DNA of 63,093 bases from Pirellulales bacterium (GTDB lineage: Bacteria; Planctomycetota; Planctomycetia; Pirellulales; Lacipirellulaceae), in assembly GCA_028279215.1 (NCBI GenBank), contig JANQOF010000014.1, forward strand, positions 1-63,093, written 5' to 3'. The notes beneath the pieces were generated by a model. It was not told the DNA's origin. It saw only the letters and a list, made by a program, of their open reading frames with translations, and did no database searches. The position numbers were made by a program, and so were the translations under genes. How positions within the stretch are numbered: the stretch's first letter is position 1; each line of letters opens with the position of its first letter. Below, piece by piece: positions 26,206 through 35,580 of the stretch.

Positions 26206-26907
26206 TCAAGCGAAGCGACGGCGGGCCACAACGGCCAACGCGCCAATAACACCTAGAGCGATGGATGTGGGCTCTGGGATCGGGGCACCAGCCAACTCAT
26301 AGCTAGCGCCATCGGGGGCTCCTTGCACCTTCAACGCGAAGTCCAGCAGTTCAATGGTGTCGCCAAAGTTGCCATCGACGTTCAACGTGAAGGTGTCGAA
26401 GAATCCAACGTCGATGCCACCACTCCCACCGCCAGCACAATTGTTGCCGGACGAGCCGCAGACGTTCACGTCACCGAACCCGGGAAAGTTGCTGTTAAAG
26501 TAGGCGTTGTCCAAAGCAGATCCGCCCGTCGCTGAATTGACTCCCGTAGCATCATCGATCTGAAGTCCAAACGATGTCAGTCGTGGGTCACCGTTGCCAC
26601 CATTTGGTGCGCTGAGATTCTCGATAGTGACAGTGATTTCGACGTTTGTCGGCGTGAGCGTTTCGATGGTCACCTCGCCGGTAGCGGCAGTATCGTCTGG
26701 CCCCGCCCAGTTGACTTCGAACATGTCGCCCTCGACCAACCCTGACACCGAAAAAATTGGCTGGCCGCCAGGATTGCCGCCCGAGGTGCCGCCTGTGGGC
26801 GAAATGATTACTGCGGCCTGCGTAGAGATTGGCAGTGCCAGAGCGGTACAGAGAAATGCGAATGCGCCTAGGTTGCCATCGTAGAACGAACGCGTCTGTC
26901 CAATCAT
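26206..26907 (-). CDS. PEP-CTERM sorting-domain protein
   Basis: The 233-residue exported protein starts with a signal peptide (FLCTALALPISTQAA) after about 15 residues. The middle is a Gly/Asp-rich beta region with no family I can name. At the C-terminus is a classic PEP-CTERM tail: PIPEPTSIALGVIGALA, then a hydrophobic stretch and VARRRFA. This tail directs export and cell-surface anchoring by an exosortase. The last residue pairs R-R-R near the end agree with the family. It has its own strong terminator downstream, so it is monocistronic. The nearest other PEP-CTERM gene is at 33694-34608. Confidence 0.9.
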   Translation of the reverse strand: MIGQTRSFYDGNLGAFAFLCTALALPISTQAAVIISPTGGTSGGNPGGQPIFSVSGLVEGDMFEVNWAGPDDTAATGEVTIETLTPTNVEITVTIENLSAPNGGNGDPRLTSFGLQIDDATGVNSATGGSALDNAYFNSNFPGFGDVNVCGSSGNNCAGGGSGGIDVGFFDTFTLNVDGNFGDTIELLDFALKVQGAPDGASYELAGAPIPEPTSIALGVIGALAVVARRRFA

Positions 26908-27281
26908 TAGTCTCCCCCCTTTTGCCAGCTTCTGAGGTGTCGAGTTCTTAAGTGCGTATGACCCGCAGCCGGCAGTCTAGCTGCGGCCGAGCGTCGCCGC
27001 AAGCTTTTTGGAAAGGTCGAGAAGGGCCAAAATCAGGAAATCAACCCAAATTTCGCCGAATGTTCACTAGAAATCGGCTGGCACCATGTCGAAATGGCCG
27101 ATCCTGCGTCCGATCTGGGCCACTAGAGCGTGCTTCGGCTATCTGTAGCGATGTTGGCGCAAACGAGTCAAGTCTGGCAAGGCGGCCGAAGCAGACGAAT
27201 CTGCGTGATTCGTCGATGCAGGCCAACGTAGCCAGATGCATACGCACTAAGCGGGCACGCTACAGATAGGCGAAGGGCGCT
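26908..27281. other. intergenic region, largely a MITE-like element
   Basis: The left 200 bases are the leader of the PEP-CTERM gene, without an obvious promoter. The right part is the element at 27123-27285. No gene is convincing; the 68-codon frame at 27041-27247 is a shadow of the repeat. Confidence 0.55.
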
Positions 27282-27285
27282 CTAA
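27123..27285. repeat. MITE-like element, long form
   Basis: The left end CTAGAGCGTGCTTCGGCTAT (27123) and the following bases to 27195 match the element at 58159-58237 nearly base for base. The right end is an imperfect inverted copy of the left: read on the minus strand from 27285 it is TTAGAGCGCCCTTCGCCTAT then CTGTAGCG. Inside is a perfect 8-bp hairpin, GACGAATC/GATTCGTC. The right end covers the ftsK stop codon. Confidence 0.7.
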
Positions 27286-30209
27286 GCTAGCGTCGTCGCA
27301 TCCTCGGCGTCTTCTTCGGCCTCGTCCCATTCGTCCTCTTCCGCTTCGTCCCATTCCTCGGCGTCTTCCTCGTCGGTGGCGGCCTCTTCGTCGTCCCAGC
27401 TGGCTTCGTCTTCGTACTCCTCCTCGTATTCTTCTCCCTCTGGCTCTTCTTCGTACTCTTCTTCTAGGTCTGCCGATTCGTACGCTTCGTCTTCCTCATA
27501 ATCTTGGTCCTCGTACGACTCCTCGTCCTGCTCGTCGGCTGCCTCGTCGGCGGGCGCTTCCTCCCAAGGTGGGTACTCGTCGGACGTTTGGTCGTCATCT
27601 TCCGCGGCCGGTTCGACCTGAATACGGTTCGATCGCTTGGGCGCGGCAGGGGTGTCGTCGCTGTTGGCCTCCGCGGGCGTAGGCGTTTCGGATGCCGTTC
27701 CTCCGTCGCGCATCGCCGCCCACTCGGCCATCGTGATCGTCACTTCGCGGGCCTGCGAACCGTTGTACTGGCCGACGATGCCATCTTCGGCCATGAAGTC
27801 GATCAGCCGCGCGGCGCGCCCGTAGCCGATGCCGAGTGCTCGTTGCAGCAGTGAGACGCTGCCGCGGCCTTCGCCCACCACCACTTCGATGGCCGCTTCG
27901 TAGAGTTCGTCGCGGTTCTTCAAGCTACCGGCGGTTGCCTCGACTTCTTCCTTGGTTTTGAGCTGCATCAACTCGCCAGCGAACTGCGGCTCGTCGGTGC
28001 CGACACAATCGACCACTCGGGTGATTTCGTCGTCCGAAAGGAACGTTCCCTGCCCGCGTAACAACATGCTTGTGCCAGGCGAGAGGAACAACATGTCGCC
28101 GTTGCCCAGCAGCTTATCGGCCCCCATCTCGTCGAGCACCACACGGCTGTCGGTACGGCTGGCGACCTGGAACGCGATTCGCGCCGGTAGGTTACTCTTA
28201 ATGAGGCCCGTAATGACGTCGACTGTCGGTTTTTGGGTGGCGAGAATGAGGTGGATGCCCACCGCCCGACTCTTTTGCGCCAAGCGAATAATGTGTTGCT
28301 CGACGTCTTTGCCGGCGGTCATCATCAGGTCGGCCATTTCGTCGGCCACGATCACGATAAACGGCAGCTGCTTGGGTACTTCTTCCCATTCGCTCTCGCT
28401 GGCGGGCTGGATGCGCTCACGAAGTTCCTCGTCGCCAAGCTGATTGTAGACGCTCACGTGCCGCACGCCGGCCCGCGCAAGTAGGGCGTAGCGCTCTTCC
28501 ATCTTGTCGACGGCCCAAGCCAGGATCGCCTCGGCCTTCTTCATGTCGGTGACCACAGGGTGCATCAAGTGCGGCAGCTTGCGGTAGCCGGATAGCTCGA
28601 CCATTTTGGGATCGATCATCAGCATCCGCACCTCGTCGGGCCCGCGCGTCATCAGCATCGACACGATGATCGAGTTCAAACACACGCTCTTTCCCGTGCC
28701 CGTGCGGCCAGCAATCAACAGGTGGGGTAGCGACGCCAGATCTACAGTCATCGCATTGCCGGAGACGTCCTTGCCAAGATAAATCGGAATCTTCATCCGA
28801 CTCGCCTTGCCGTTCGTCTCTTCGATCACTTCGCGCAAGCGCACGAGCTGTCGCGTTTGGTTCGGCACCTCGATGCCAACCGTGTTCTTGCCCGGAATCG
28901 GCGCAACGATGCGGACGCTTGGCACCCGCAGCGCGATGGCCAAGTCGTCGGCCAGTCCGGTGATTTTTGATAGCCGCAGGCCCGCTTCGAGCTGCACTTC
29001 GTACTGGGCAATTACCGGGCCTGTTTCGATTTCGACGACGCGAACATTGAACCCAAAGTTCTTGAATGTGCGTTCAAGGATCTTCGCTTTGCGGCGGACC
29101 TCTTTTTCGTGCTCTTCGTACGACACATCTTCGGCGGGTTGAAGCAGGTCGATCGAGGGCAACTCGTAGTCGTCCAGCGGGTCGGTGTCGTGATCGGCCG
29201 CCTCGAGTTGTTCGATGATTTCTTCCCGCTCGCTCTTCGGCTTTGGCTTCTTGAACCGGGGGCCCGGCGCGGCGGCAGGCTCATCGACCGCTTCCTCGGC
29301 GGCCTCGGCTTGAGGTTCCGGTTCGGCGAGCTGGGCGTCGCCGGTGAGGGCTGCGGTGATTTTCTGCGCCACGCGGCCCAGCGCGCTCTTGCTGGCCGCC
29401 TTGGCAGCCTTTTCCTCGTCGTCGGTCGTTTCGTCCTCAGGCTTGTCGTTGGGCGTGCGGACGCGTACCGGCTCGGCCTCTTCTTCTTCGCTCTCTTCGT
29501 AGTCCTCTTCCCACTCTTCTTCATCGTCGTAGTCGTACTCGGAGTCGTCGTAGGCTTCCTCTTCGGTCTTCTCTCCCAAGTCGATGCCGTCTTCGAGGTC
29601 AGTCGTCGGTCGCGAAGCGCTCGACGCGCCGCGCCGCAGGCGGGCCAGGGTTCGTGTCGACGCCAATCCGGTGGCCGCGGCCAACTGCAACATCAAGTAG
29701 TCGGTGCACAACAGCAGCCCTGCAACGAATACCGACACGGCGAAGATCGTCGCCCCCGCCTGAGCAAAGTTTGCTTCGAGCCATGCTCGACCCAGCGCGC
29801 CGACGTATCCGCCCGCTCCCACGATTGGGCCAGGCGACCAATTCGGCAGCAGTAACGATGCGAGCGTGCAGAGTCCGACGAGCGACAGGATCCAGCCGAT
29901 GGTCCGCAAGACACGTTGGTTGATATCGCGTTGCAGCACCAGCAGCACAACGATCACCGTGAGCGATCCAAGCAGATAGTAGGCACCGATGCCAAGGTTA
30001 TTGAGCAACAGATGGGCGGCCGCCGCGCCAAGTCGCCCGCACGCATTGTGCACCGTCTCGGCCGCCGGATAGACCATGCTTTGCGGCTCGCCGGCAAGCG
30101 TGCAGGGATCGGCCCGATCGTAGGTGACCACGGCAAGCCACGCGAGCACCGTGGCCGCACCCAGCGCGAGCGCAGCGACATCCAATTGGCGGTTGCGGTT
30201 CTCGAACAT
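27282..30209 (-). CDS. ftsK: DNA translocase FtsK/SpoIIIE
   Basis: FtsK pumps DNA through the closing septum and helps separate sister chromosomes. Four membrane segments occupy roughly residues 10-170. They are followed by an acidic linker, the alpha/beta motor with Walker A AGRTGTGKS (K506) and Walker B VIVADEMADLMM, and a winged-helix gamma domain (DELYEAAIEVVVGEGRG, then RALGIGYGRAARLIDFM). About 105 extremely acidic residues (Glu/Asp/Tyr/Trp) follow the gamma domain, which normally ends the protein. I chose ATG 30209 (MFENRNRQLDVAAL). The frame is open to 30332, and ATG 30299 has a GGAGG only three bases upstream. Length 975. Confidence 0.94.
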   Translation of the reverse strand: MFENRNRQLDVAALALGAATVLAWLAVVTYDRADPCTLAGEPQSMVYPAAETVHNACGRLGAAAAHLLLNNLGIGAYYLLGSLTVIVVLLVLQRDINQRVLRTIGWILSLVGLCTLASLLLPNWSPGPIVGAGGYVGALGRAWLEANFAQAGATIFAVSVFVAGLLLCTDYLMLQLAAATGLASTRTLARLRRGASSASRPTTDLEDGIDLGEKTEEEAYDDSEYDYDDEEEWEEDYEESEEEEAEPVRVRTPNDKPEDETTDDEEKAAKAASKSALGRVAQKITAALTGDAQLAEPEPQAEAAEEAVDEPAAAPGPRFKKPKPKSEREEIIEQLEAADHDTDPLDDYELPSIDLLQPAEDVSYEEHEKEVRRKAKILERTFKNFGFNVRVVEIETGPVIAQYEVQLEAGLRLSKITGLADDLAIALRVPSVRIVAPIPGKNTVGIEVPNQTRQLVRLREVIEETNGKASRMKIPIYLGKDVSGNAMTVDLASLPHLLIAGRTGTGKSVCLNSIIVSMLMTRGPDEVRMLMIDPKMVELSGYRKLPHLMHPVVTDMKKAEAILAWAVDKMEERYALLARAGVRHVSVYNQLGDEELRERIQPASESEWEEVPKQLPFIVIVADEMADLMMTAGKDVEQHIIRLAQKSRAVGIHLILATQKPTVDVITGLIKSNLPARIAFQVASRTDSRVVLDEMGADKLLGNGDMLFLSPGTSMLLRGQGTFLSDDEITRVVDCVGTDEPQFAGELMQLKTKEEVEATAGSLKNRDELYEAAIEVVVGEGRGSVSLLQRALGIGYGRAARLIDFMAEDGIVGQYNGSQAREVTITMAEWAAMRDGGTASETPTPAEANSDDTPAAPKRSNRIQVEPAAEDDDQTSDEYPPWEEAPADEAADEQDEESYEDQDYEEDEAYESADLEEEYEEEPEGEEYEEEYEDEASWDDEEAATDEEDAEEWDEAEEDEWDEAEEDAEDATTLA

Positions 30210-30554
30210 GTAACGCAGGACCAGTCGCGAAAAGGGGGGAGGACGAACGGACATGCACCGGTCCCTGGCGCGCAATACTATCCAGTCATCCCCTTTCATC
30301 GACCTCCGAGAACCCACAAGCCCAGTCCGCATTTGGGCGACGCTAGCGATTCCGTGGTCGTCAGAATGCTTGCAACAGGCAGGGGAGTTACAACGGCTTC
30401 AAGCAGAAGCGAGAGGGATCTATGACCGCGAGAATCGCTACGTTTAGATCCACCTTGTGCGCCCCGCCGCAGCTTGCTACCGTCCTGCGGCCTTGCGCCG
30501 GTGGTACGGGGCCTACTTATCTTGGATTCTTATCACGAGCGATCGATCATTGGC
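30210..30554. other. divergent intergenic region between ftsK and the barrel gene trio
   Basis: About 345 bases separate the divergent starts of ftsK and the first paralogue, so both promoters should lie here; I see no clear sigma-70 pair. A plus-strand frame from 30422 with GAGAGGG upstream overlaps the first paralogue and has no family features, so I leave it out. Confidence 0.45.
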
Positions 30555-31403
30555 ATGCTGTCAATTCGTTGTGTAACTCAGCGCGCTTTAGCAACGACTG
30601 CGCTACTTGTGCTCGCTACTTCGGCCGCTCAAGGTCAATCGAATCGCCCCACGGTCCCACCTTACTCCGCCCGCAGCGTTGAATTGAATCGTCACGTATG
30701 GACTTCTGGTTCCAACGACGAATCGGACTCGGACGAAATCACTTTTCGTGTCAGCGAGTTGGGCAGCCGTAGTGGTTTCGTTACGGGCCAATACGGGCAA
30801 ACTGTCTTTGCAGGTTTGGGAGCACCTGCCGAATTCGAAGCCGCGAATCCAGCGTCGACTGAGGTCTTCGTGGGCACCCGGATGGTTGGTCGCGGCAACC
30901 GACTAAGATTGGACTCCGACGCAGAACCGCTGTGGGGCGATCAAGACTTAAGCGGTGCCATCGACTCGATCATGGTGGGGCCGCAGATCGGAGTATCGTC
31001 CAATTATCGCGTAGGGCGGTTTACGTTTGGGAGTCGTCTGTCCTACTTGCTTGGGTACCAAGATGGGGACCCGCAAGTGCTAGGCTTCATTGGAGAACAG
31101 CCGATTCCCAGTCATCCCGGTTTCCCAGTGCAATCTCTATGGCGCAATTTTACCTACTCGAACGAAGCCGAGTTCGTCGCGCACACGTTCGAGGCTCAGC
31201 TTTCTGCAGACTACGCAATCTCCGAGAACGCTAAGCTATCACTTGGCTACGCAAATCTGTATTTGAGCAGTGTGTTTGACTCCTTTCCTCGACTAGGCTA
31301 CCGGCTCAACTACGCCGGAAATGTACTGGGATTTGGCACCCCGCCAGCCGAATCGGAACTCTGGCTCGATTCCCTCCAGCTCTCCCTCATCGTCACGCGA
31401 TAG
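30555..31403 (+). CDS. secreted BBP7-like beta-barrel protein, paralogue 1
   Basis: This 282-residue protein has a signal peptide (ATTALLVLATSAAQG). The mature part is rich in alternating polar/nonpolar strands. VGPQIGVSSNYRVGRFTFGSRLS resembles the 'GPQ.G...R' region of the planctomycete barrel family BBP7 (PF07585), and it ends with LWLDSLQLSLIVTR. It is followed within 160 bases by a second paralogue with an identical C-terminal 14 residues. The outer-membrane location is inferred from the signal peptide and strand pattern only. ATG 30555 was chosen because it gives the signal peptide; the frame is open to 30474. Confidence 0.75.
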   Translation: MLSIRCVTQRALATTALLVLATSAAQGQSNRPTVPPYSARSVELNRHVWTSGSNDESDSDEITFRVSELGSRSGFVTGQYGQTVFAGLGAPAEFEAANPASTEVFVGTRMVGRGNRLRLDSDAEPLWGDQDLSGAIDSIMVGPQIGVSSNYRVGRFTFGSRLSYLLGYQDGDPQVLGFIGEQPIPSHPGFPVQSLWRNFTYSNEAEFVAHTFEAQLSADYAISENAKLSLGYANLYLSSVFDSFPRLGYRLNYAGNVLGFGTPPAESELWLDSLQLSLIVTR

Positions 31404-31556
31404 CTTGGCAACGCAGTGAAGCAAATACAACAAGCAATTTGGAGAACTTGCAAGCGAGCCACGGGAGCTTGCCGCCTCGCTCCGCAGCCTTGCGTCGGGG
31501 TCGCTGGGCTTGCTTGCCGAGCTCCGAGCGCCTCCAGATACGGCCTGCTGGGCAGC

Positions 31557-32576
31557 ATGGGTTGCTTCGCCTCTACAAGGCTTTGTGCGATCACATTTTT
31601 GGGATTGATGGTGGTTGGCAACTTCGCGCTAATCGATGCATCGGCGGTCACTGTCAACTTCAGGGTGTCGCCTAACACCCTGTTCATAGATCGACCGAAT
31701 ACTGGTTCATCCGTGGCGGGACAGAACGGTAGCGAATTTGTTGCCTTTGGCCCAGACGGAGTGCCCACAGATTATGGTGACGTAGTCATAATCCCACGAA
31801 CGTTTACGATTGAGCAAGAAGAATCGCTTCGCAACGTAGAGTTTTGTCGTGAGGTGAGGATTGCCCAGTGGTCCCCGAGTAAGCCCTACGAAGACTCCAA
31901 CCGGGCTGGAAACACGGTACGGGTTTCGCGAATTGGCGACGACTTTGATGCTGCTCTGGATCCCAACGATCTGTTTGCAGCCAACGATATATTCTTGAAC
32001 GATTTCCACCAACACGACTCGGGGTTGCATGTAACGTACTTCTACGGAGCTCGGCTCGTCGAGTCGCGCGACCGGCTAGGCTTCTCCATCACGCATTCCA
32101 ACCGCAACTGGTCGGCTGGCGACATGCTGTCCGACACCCGGGTCAACTCACTTTGGGCAGGACCAACGGCTGGCGTAGCGGCCTCGCTCACCGTCGGACG
32201 ACTAGAACTTGGTTCACGATTCGGTTCAACATTCGCCTACAACGATCGAAGATACCGACAGTATGTCACGTTCGCTGGTACGCAACCGGGCCAAGTGAAC
32301 GCTCCCCTTTCGTTTCCCAATGCGACTTACTCTCACGCTTCCGACGGGGATTCATTCGCGTATGTTGGAGAACTAAGGCTCTCGGCGAGTTATTGGTTGT
32401 CAAACAACAGCCGCTTGGGTGCGGTTTGGTCGAATACCTACTTGAGTGCCGTCTATGCATCCTACAACCAGGTTCAGCATGGGATCACCCACCACGGTGC
32501 GATGGGCTTTCGGCCGGAGAATGGTCAAGACCTTTGGCTCGATTCCCTCCAACTCTCCCTCATCGTCACGCGGTAG
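31557..32576 (+). CDS. secreted BBP7-like beta-barrel protein, paralogue 2
   Basis: This 339-residue relative of the preceding gene has a signal peptide (LCAITFLGLMVVGNFALIDA). Shared blocks with paralogue 1 are LWAGPTAGV (against IMVGPQIGV), VGRLELGSRFG, and the end LWLDSLQLSLIVTR. With paralogue 3 it shares ELRLSASYWLSNNSRL and WSNTYLSAVY. I chose ATG 31557; a GTG at 31416 would add 47 residues before the signal peptide and is less likely. The DNA at the 3' end is almost identical to that of paralogue 1 past the stop codon, which suggests a fairly recent tandem duplication or gene conversion. The function is unknown; the outer membrane is the likely place. Confidence 0.75.
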   Translation: MGCFASTRLCAITFLGLMVVGNFALIDASAVTVNFRVSPNTLFIDRPNTGSSVAGQNGSEFVAFGPDGVPTDYGDVVIIPRTFTIEQEESLRNVEFCREVRIAQWSPSKPYEDSNRAGNTVRVSRIGDDFDAALDPNDLFAANDIFLNDFHQHDSGLHVTYFYGARLVESRDRLGFSITHSNRNWSAGDMLSDTRVNSLWAGPTAGVAASLTVGRLELGSRFGSTFAYNDRRYRQYVTFAGTQPGQVNAPLSFPNATYSHASDGDSFAYVGELRLSASYWLSNNSRLGAVWSNTYLSAVYASYNQVQHGITHHGAMGFRPENGQDLWLDSLQLSLIVTR

Positions 32577-32588
32577 CTTGGCACTCTA

Positions 32589-33432
32589 GTGAACAACTTG
32601 CGCCACATCGTGCGAATCAACCGAACAGCAGCCGCGGTGTTGCGCGTCGGTATGCTGCTTGTCCTCCCAAGCGGTGACCTGCTCGCACAGTCGGTCTATC
32701 AACCCGCATTTCTGGAGCTCAGGGACAGTTTCGGCTACACAACCGGCAGCGTGGAATTCAATCGACGCTTAAAGCTGTGGCGTCCTGAGTCGAGCGAAAA
32801 GGACGAGAACGTTCGTCGTCCCGCGTACAGTTTTCGGACCAGCTTGCCCATCGACTTGCCCATCGACGCCTACGACGAAGTCTTTTTTCCGGCTTGGCGC
32901 GACCTCGAATCCGACGAGTTTTGTAGCGGGCGACCTGAAAGCGGACTCGACCTATTGTTCGGTATCCATGGACTTGAATCGGACCACCAACTCGAAGTCA
33001 GATACTCCCAAGCGTATCGAGACCACCGACGGCTAAGCGCGTTGCAGCTCGGCCCACAGGTTGGATTACAGGCAATGCAGAACTGGAAACGACTAAGCGC
33101 GGACTTACGTTTGGCGCCAATGATCAGTTACCACAGACGAAAATACGAGTATCGAGTATCCAGGCCGATCATTTGGTTCCTACCAGGCGACTCCCATCGA
33201 ACTTCCGACGACGTGTCCTTCGGCAGCGAATTGCGCCTTTCTGGTTAGCTACTGGCTAGCAGACAATGCCCGGCTCAAGATCACGTGGTCGAACATGTAT
33301 CTCGACACAATCTACTACCCACTTGACCAGTTCCAGAGTTACGATTTTCGTGAGCCGAACAGCCCGCTACCCGACAATGGGCGAGCGGGATGGGTCGATC
33401 TGCTACAAATTGCCCTGCTGGTGAATCGGTAG
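32589..33432 (+). pseudogene. third BBP7-like paralogue, frameshifted near the 3' end
   Basis: The first frame runs 32589-33248 (219 codons, GTG start, signal peptide VGMLLVLPSGDLLAQ) and stops early after GSELRLSG. One base out of frame the family end continues without a break: SYWLADNARLKITWSNMYL, then WVDLLQIALLVNR and a stop at 33430-33432. This matches ELRLSASYWLSNN and WLDSLQLSLIVTR in paralogue 2. A single extra base near 33240-33246 explains the break, either a real inactivating mutation or a sequencing error. The mid-region LGPQVGLQAMQNW aligns with the same family block. No downstream partner on this strand depends on it. Confidence 0.75.
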
Positions 33433-33693
33433 CGGCTGCGATCGCTCGCGGGCCTGAAACAGGGAAAAACGCCGGATTCCCTATAGATGCAGGGATGCCC
33501 GCGCGCTTAGGATTCCGTGTCCAATATTCTTGCGGACATCCGCGAGGCTGGTTAGAATCGGACTGGGCACTTCGCGTAAACGATCCTGTCACAGTTTTTC
33601 TGTTTCGAGGTCACTCACCCTTTTGGTGTTTTGCGCGGGGCTTCCGACACGAGTTACCTTCAGTGAACTAGGCACCAGAGGAGTACGCTAGTG

Positions 33694-34608
33694 ATGTGGT
33701 TCAAGAATCTGTTATTCGCGTCGATGCTCACATGCATCGCATTCGCCAATCTGGCATACACACACGCCGCCGTCGTGACCATTGACTTCACGCAAGACGA
33801 TAGTGGCAATTCTCTTATTCACGGGCAGGTGATCAGCACTGGTCCCGACGTACAAGACAACGACGGAAATCCGGACAGCCTCTTTGAGTTTGGCAACATT
33901 CTTTCGGTGCGCACAACTCAAGGATCTGGCGGGCACGAGGGTGCGGTGATCTTCGACTCGACACCCGGTGGCCCCGGCGATGGTGTTGGTGATCCGGACA
34001 ACGATTTGCTCGTTGGATTGGGCAACGTGCTGACACTGCAGGACAAGCAACGAAGTGCCACCAACGACACCGGCGCGGGAGCGAACGGCTTGGTGTTCAA
34101 TATACCGGACGATGTAGCGGCGCACGACGCGGGGAGCATCGTCTTCGACTTCACCGACCCGGTCGCGCCGCTTGCCGTGGACATCGTTGACGCTAACGGC
34201 AACTTTGAGATGAACGTGATCTTGACCGACGAGAACAACGCGACTCGAACCTACACGATTCCGGAAAAATGGACGTACGACATATCGGCTGGGGGCATCC
34301 CGATCACAGCCAATGGATACAGTACGTTGTTTCTGAATTCGATCTTGCCGCAGGATGGCGAGGGACCCGGTGGAGACCTCACGCAGGGTACCGCCGACGA
34401 CTTTACATCGGTAGTCGATAACGGGTTGGACCAAGACAACGTGGTCAGCATCGAGTTTCATTTCCTCGGAGCGCGTAGCTCGTCTGGCGCGATTGATAAC
34501 TTGGTGCTCGACGGAGTGGATACGAGCAAAATCCCCGAACCTTCCACCTGTCTCTTGGCAGTTATTGCGGTCATAGGGTTAGGACTCTCCCAACGCGGTG
34601 GCCGATAG
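33694..34608 (+). CDS. PEP-CTERM sorting-domain protein
   Basis: The 304-residue exported protein begins with a signal peptide (LLFASMLTCIAFANLAY) and ends with a PEP-CTERM tail: KIPEPSTCLLAVIAVIGLGL followed by SQRGGR. The middle is an Asp/Asn/Gly-rich extracellular region with repeated DNG and DD motifs, likely calcium binding or a beta sandwich, without a family I can name. GAGGAG lies about nine bases upstream of GTG-ATG; I use the ATG. Its stop is one base from the convergent truB stop, leaving no room for a conventional terminator between them. Confidence 0.9.
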   Translation: MWFKNLLFASMLTCIAFANLAYTHAAVVTIDFTQDDSGNSLIHGQVISTGPDVQDNDGNPDSLFEFGNILSVRTTQGSGGHEGAVIFDSTPGGPGDGVGDPDNDLLVGLGNVLTLQDKQRSATNDTGAGANGLVFNIPDDVAAHDAGSIVFDFTDPVAPLAVDIVDANGNFEMNVILTDENNATRTYTIPEKWTYDISAGGIPITANGYSTLFLNSILPQDGEGPGGDLTQGTADDFTSVVDNGLDQDNVVSIEFHFLGARSSSGAIDNLVLDGVDTSKIPEPSTCLLAVIAVIGLGLSQRGGR

Positions 34609-34609
34609 G

Positions 34610-35485
34610 CTAAGACGTTGCTGCGACCGGGAATACGATCTTCGGCTTCCAAGCGCCTGGATCCCCCGGCCGCAAGATGGCGACCAGTTCGCCGGCAGAA
34701 GTGAGGCCCACCGCTTCGTCGGTGCCGCATAGTTCTACGTGGATCGCACGTCCGCAACGGATCGCGGCGACTTGATCGTTCGTAAGGCGAATGGGCGCTA
34801 GCGCTGCGATCGCTCGAACTGCGGGCTGCAATCTCGACTCGACCTGTTCGCGCGACAGGTTGTCGACAGGCAATGCTTGAGTCAGGCCAAAATCGCCGAT
34901 GGCCGTTCGCTCCAGCGCGCTCATCACGGCTCCCGTGTCGAGCGACTCGGCGAGGTCGCGGCCGAGCGATCGGATGTAGGTGCCGCTGCCGCAAGAGATG
35001 TCGAGCACGAGTTCTGGGTACTCGTAGCGAAGAATATCGATCGAGTGAATTGCCACGGTTCGGGCCGCTAACTCAACGTCATTTCCTTTGCGAGCAAGAT
35101 CGTACGCCCGCCGCCCTCTTACCTTGACGGCTGAGTACTTCGGCGGCCGCTGTTCGATGTCGCCGATGAAGTGGGGCAGCGCCGCGCCAATTTCCGCGAT
35201 CGTCGGCACGGCGGCACTTACCAGCGATGTTGTCTCCAACTCGGTATCGTCGCTTGGGCTGGTGACGCCGAGTTGAAACGTAGCGACATAGTTCTTGGGC
35301 ATCCGCTGCACGTACTCGATGAGCCGCGTGGCCGGGCCAACGCAGACCACCAACACGCCAGTTGCCAGCGGGTCGAGCGTGCCCGCATGGCCTACCTTCG
35401 CGGGTCGCACAAGGCCCTGCACGCGATTCACGGCGTCGCGCGACGTCCAACCGGCTGGCTTGTTGATGTTGAGGATGCCGAACAT
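34610..35485 (-). CDS. truB: tRNA pseudouridine synthase B
   Basis: TruB converts U55 to pseudouridine in the T-loop of tRNAs. The active site is clear: KVGHAGTLDPLATGVLVVCVG with the catalytic Asp in GTLDP at about residue 37. The start, FGILNINKPAGWTSRDAVN, is a family hallmark, and KYSAVKVRGRRAYDLARKG is the second conserved block. The C-terminal PUA-like part is short. The length of 291 is normal. The convergent gene on the other strand ends one base beyond its stop. Confidence 0.96.
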   Translation of the reverse strand: MFGILNINKPAGWTSRDAVNRVQGLVRPAKVGHAGTLDPLATGVLVVCVGPATRLIEYVQRMPKNYVATFQLGVTSPSDDTELETTSLVSAAVPTIAEIGAALPHFIGDIEQRPPKYSAVKVRGRRAYDLARKGNDVELAARTVAIHSIDILRYEYPELVLDISCGSGTYIRSLGRDLAESLDTGAVMSALERTAIGDFGLTQALPVDNLSREQVESRLQPAVRAIAALAPIRLTNDQVAAIRCGRAIHVELCGTDEAVGLTSAGELVAILRPGDPGAWKPKIVFPVAATS

Positions 35486-35580
35486 AGGTACGGAGTAGGC
35501 GGTGAGCAGTGGGCTGCGGCTGGACGACGAAGCGGCCGCGGTGTGTTGTCAGCTCTTGGGGAACATGGGAAAGTAACCCA

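Noticed and set aside
26952..27269. Small proteins in both strands of 26950-27270
   Set aside because: Both frames are made by the MITE-like element and its hairpin, with no independent evidence.
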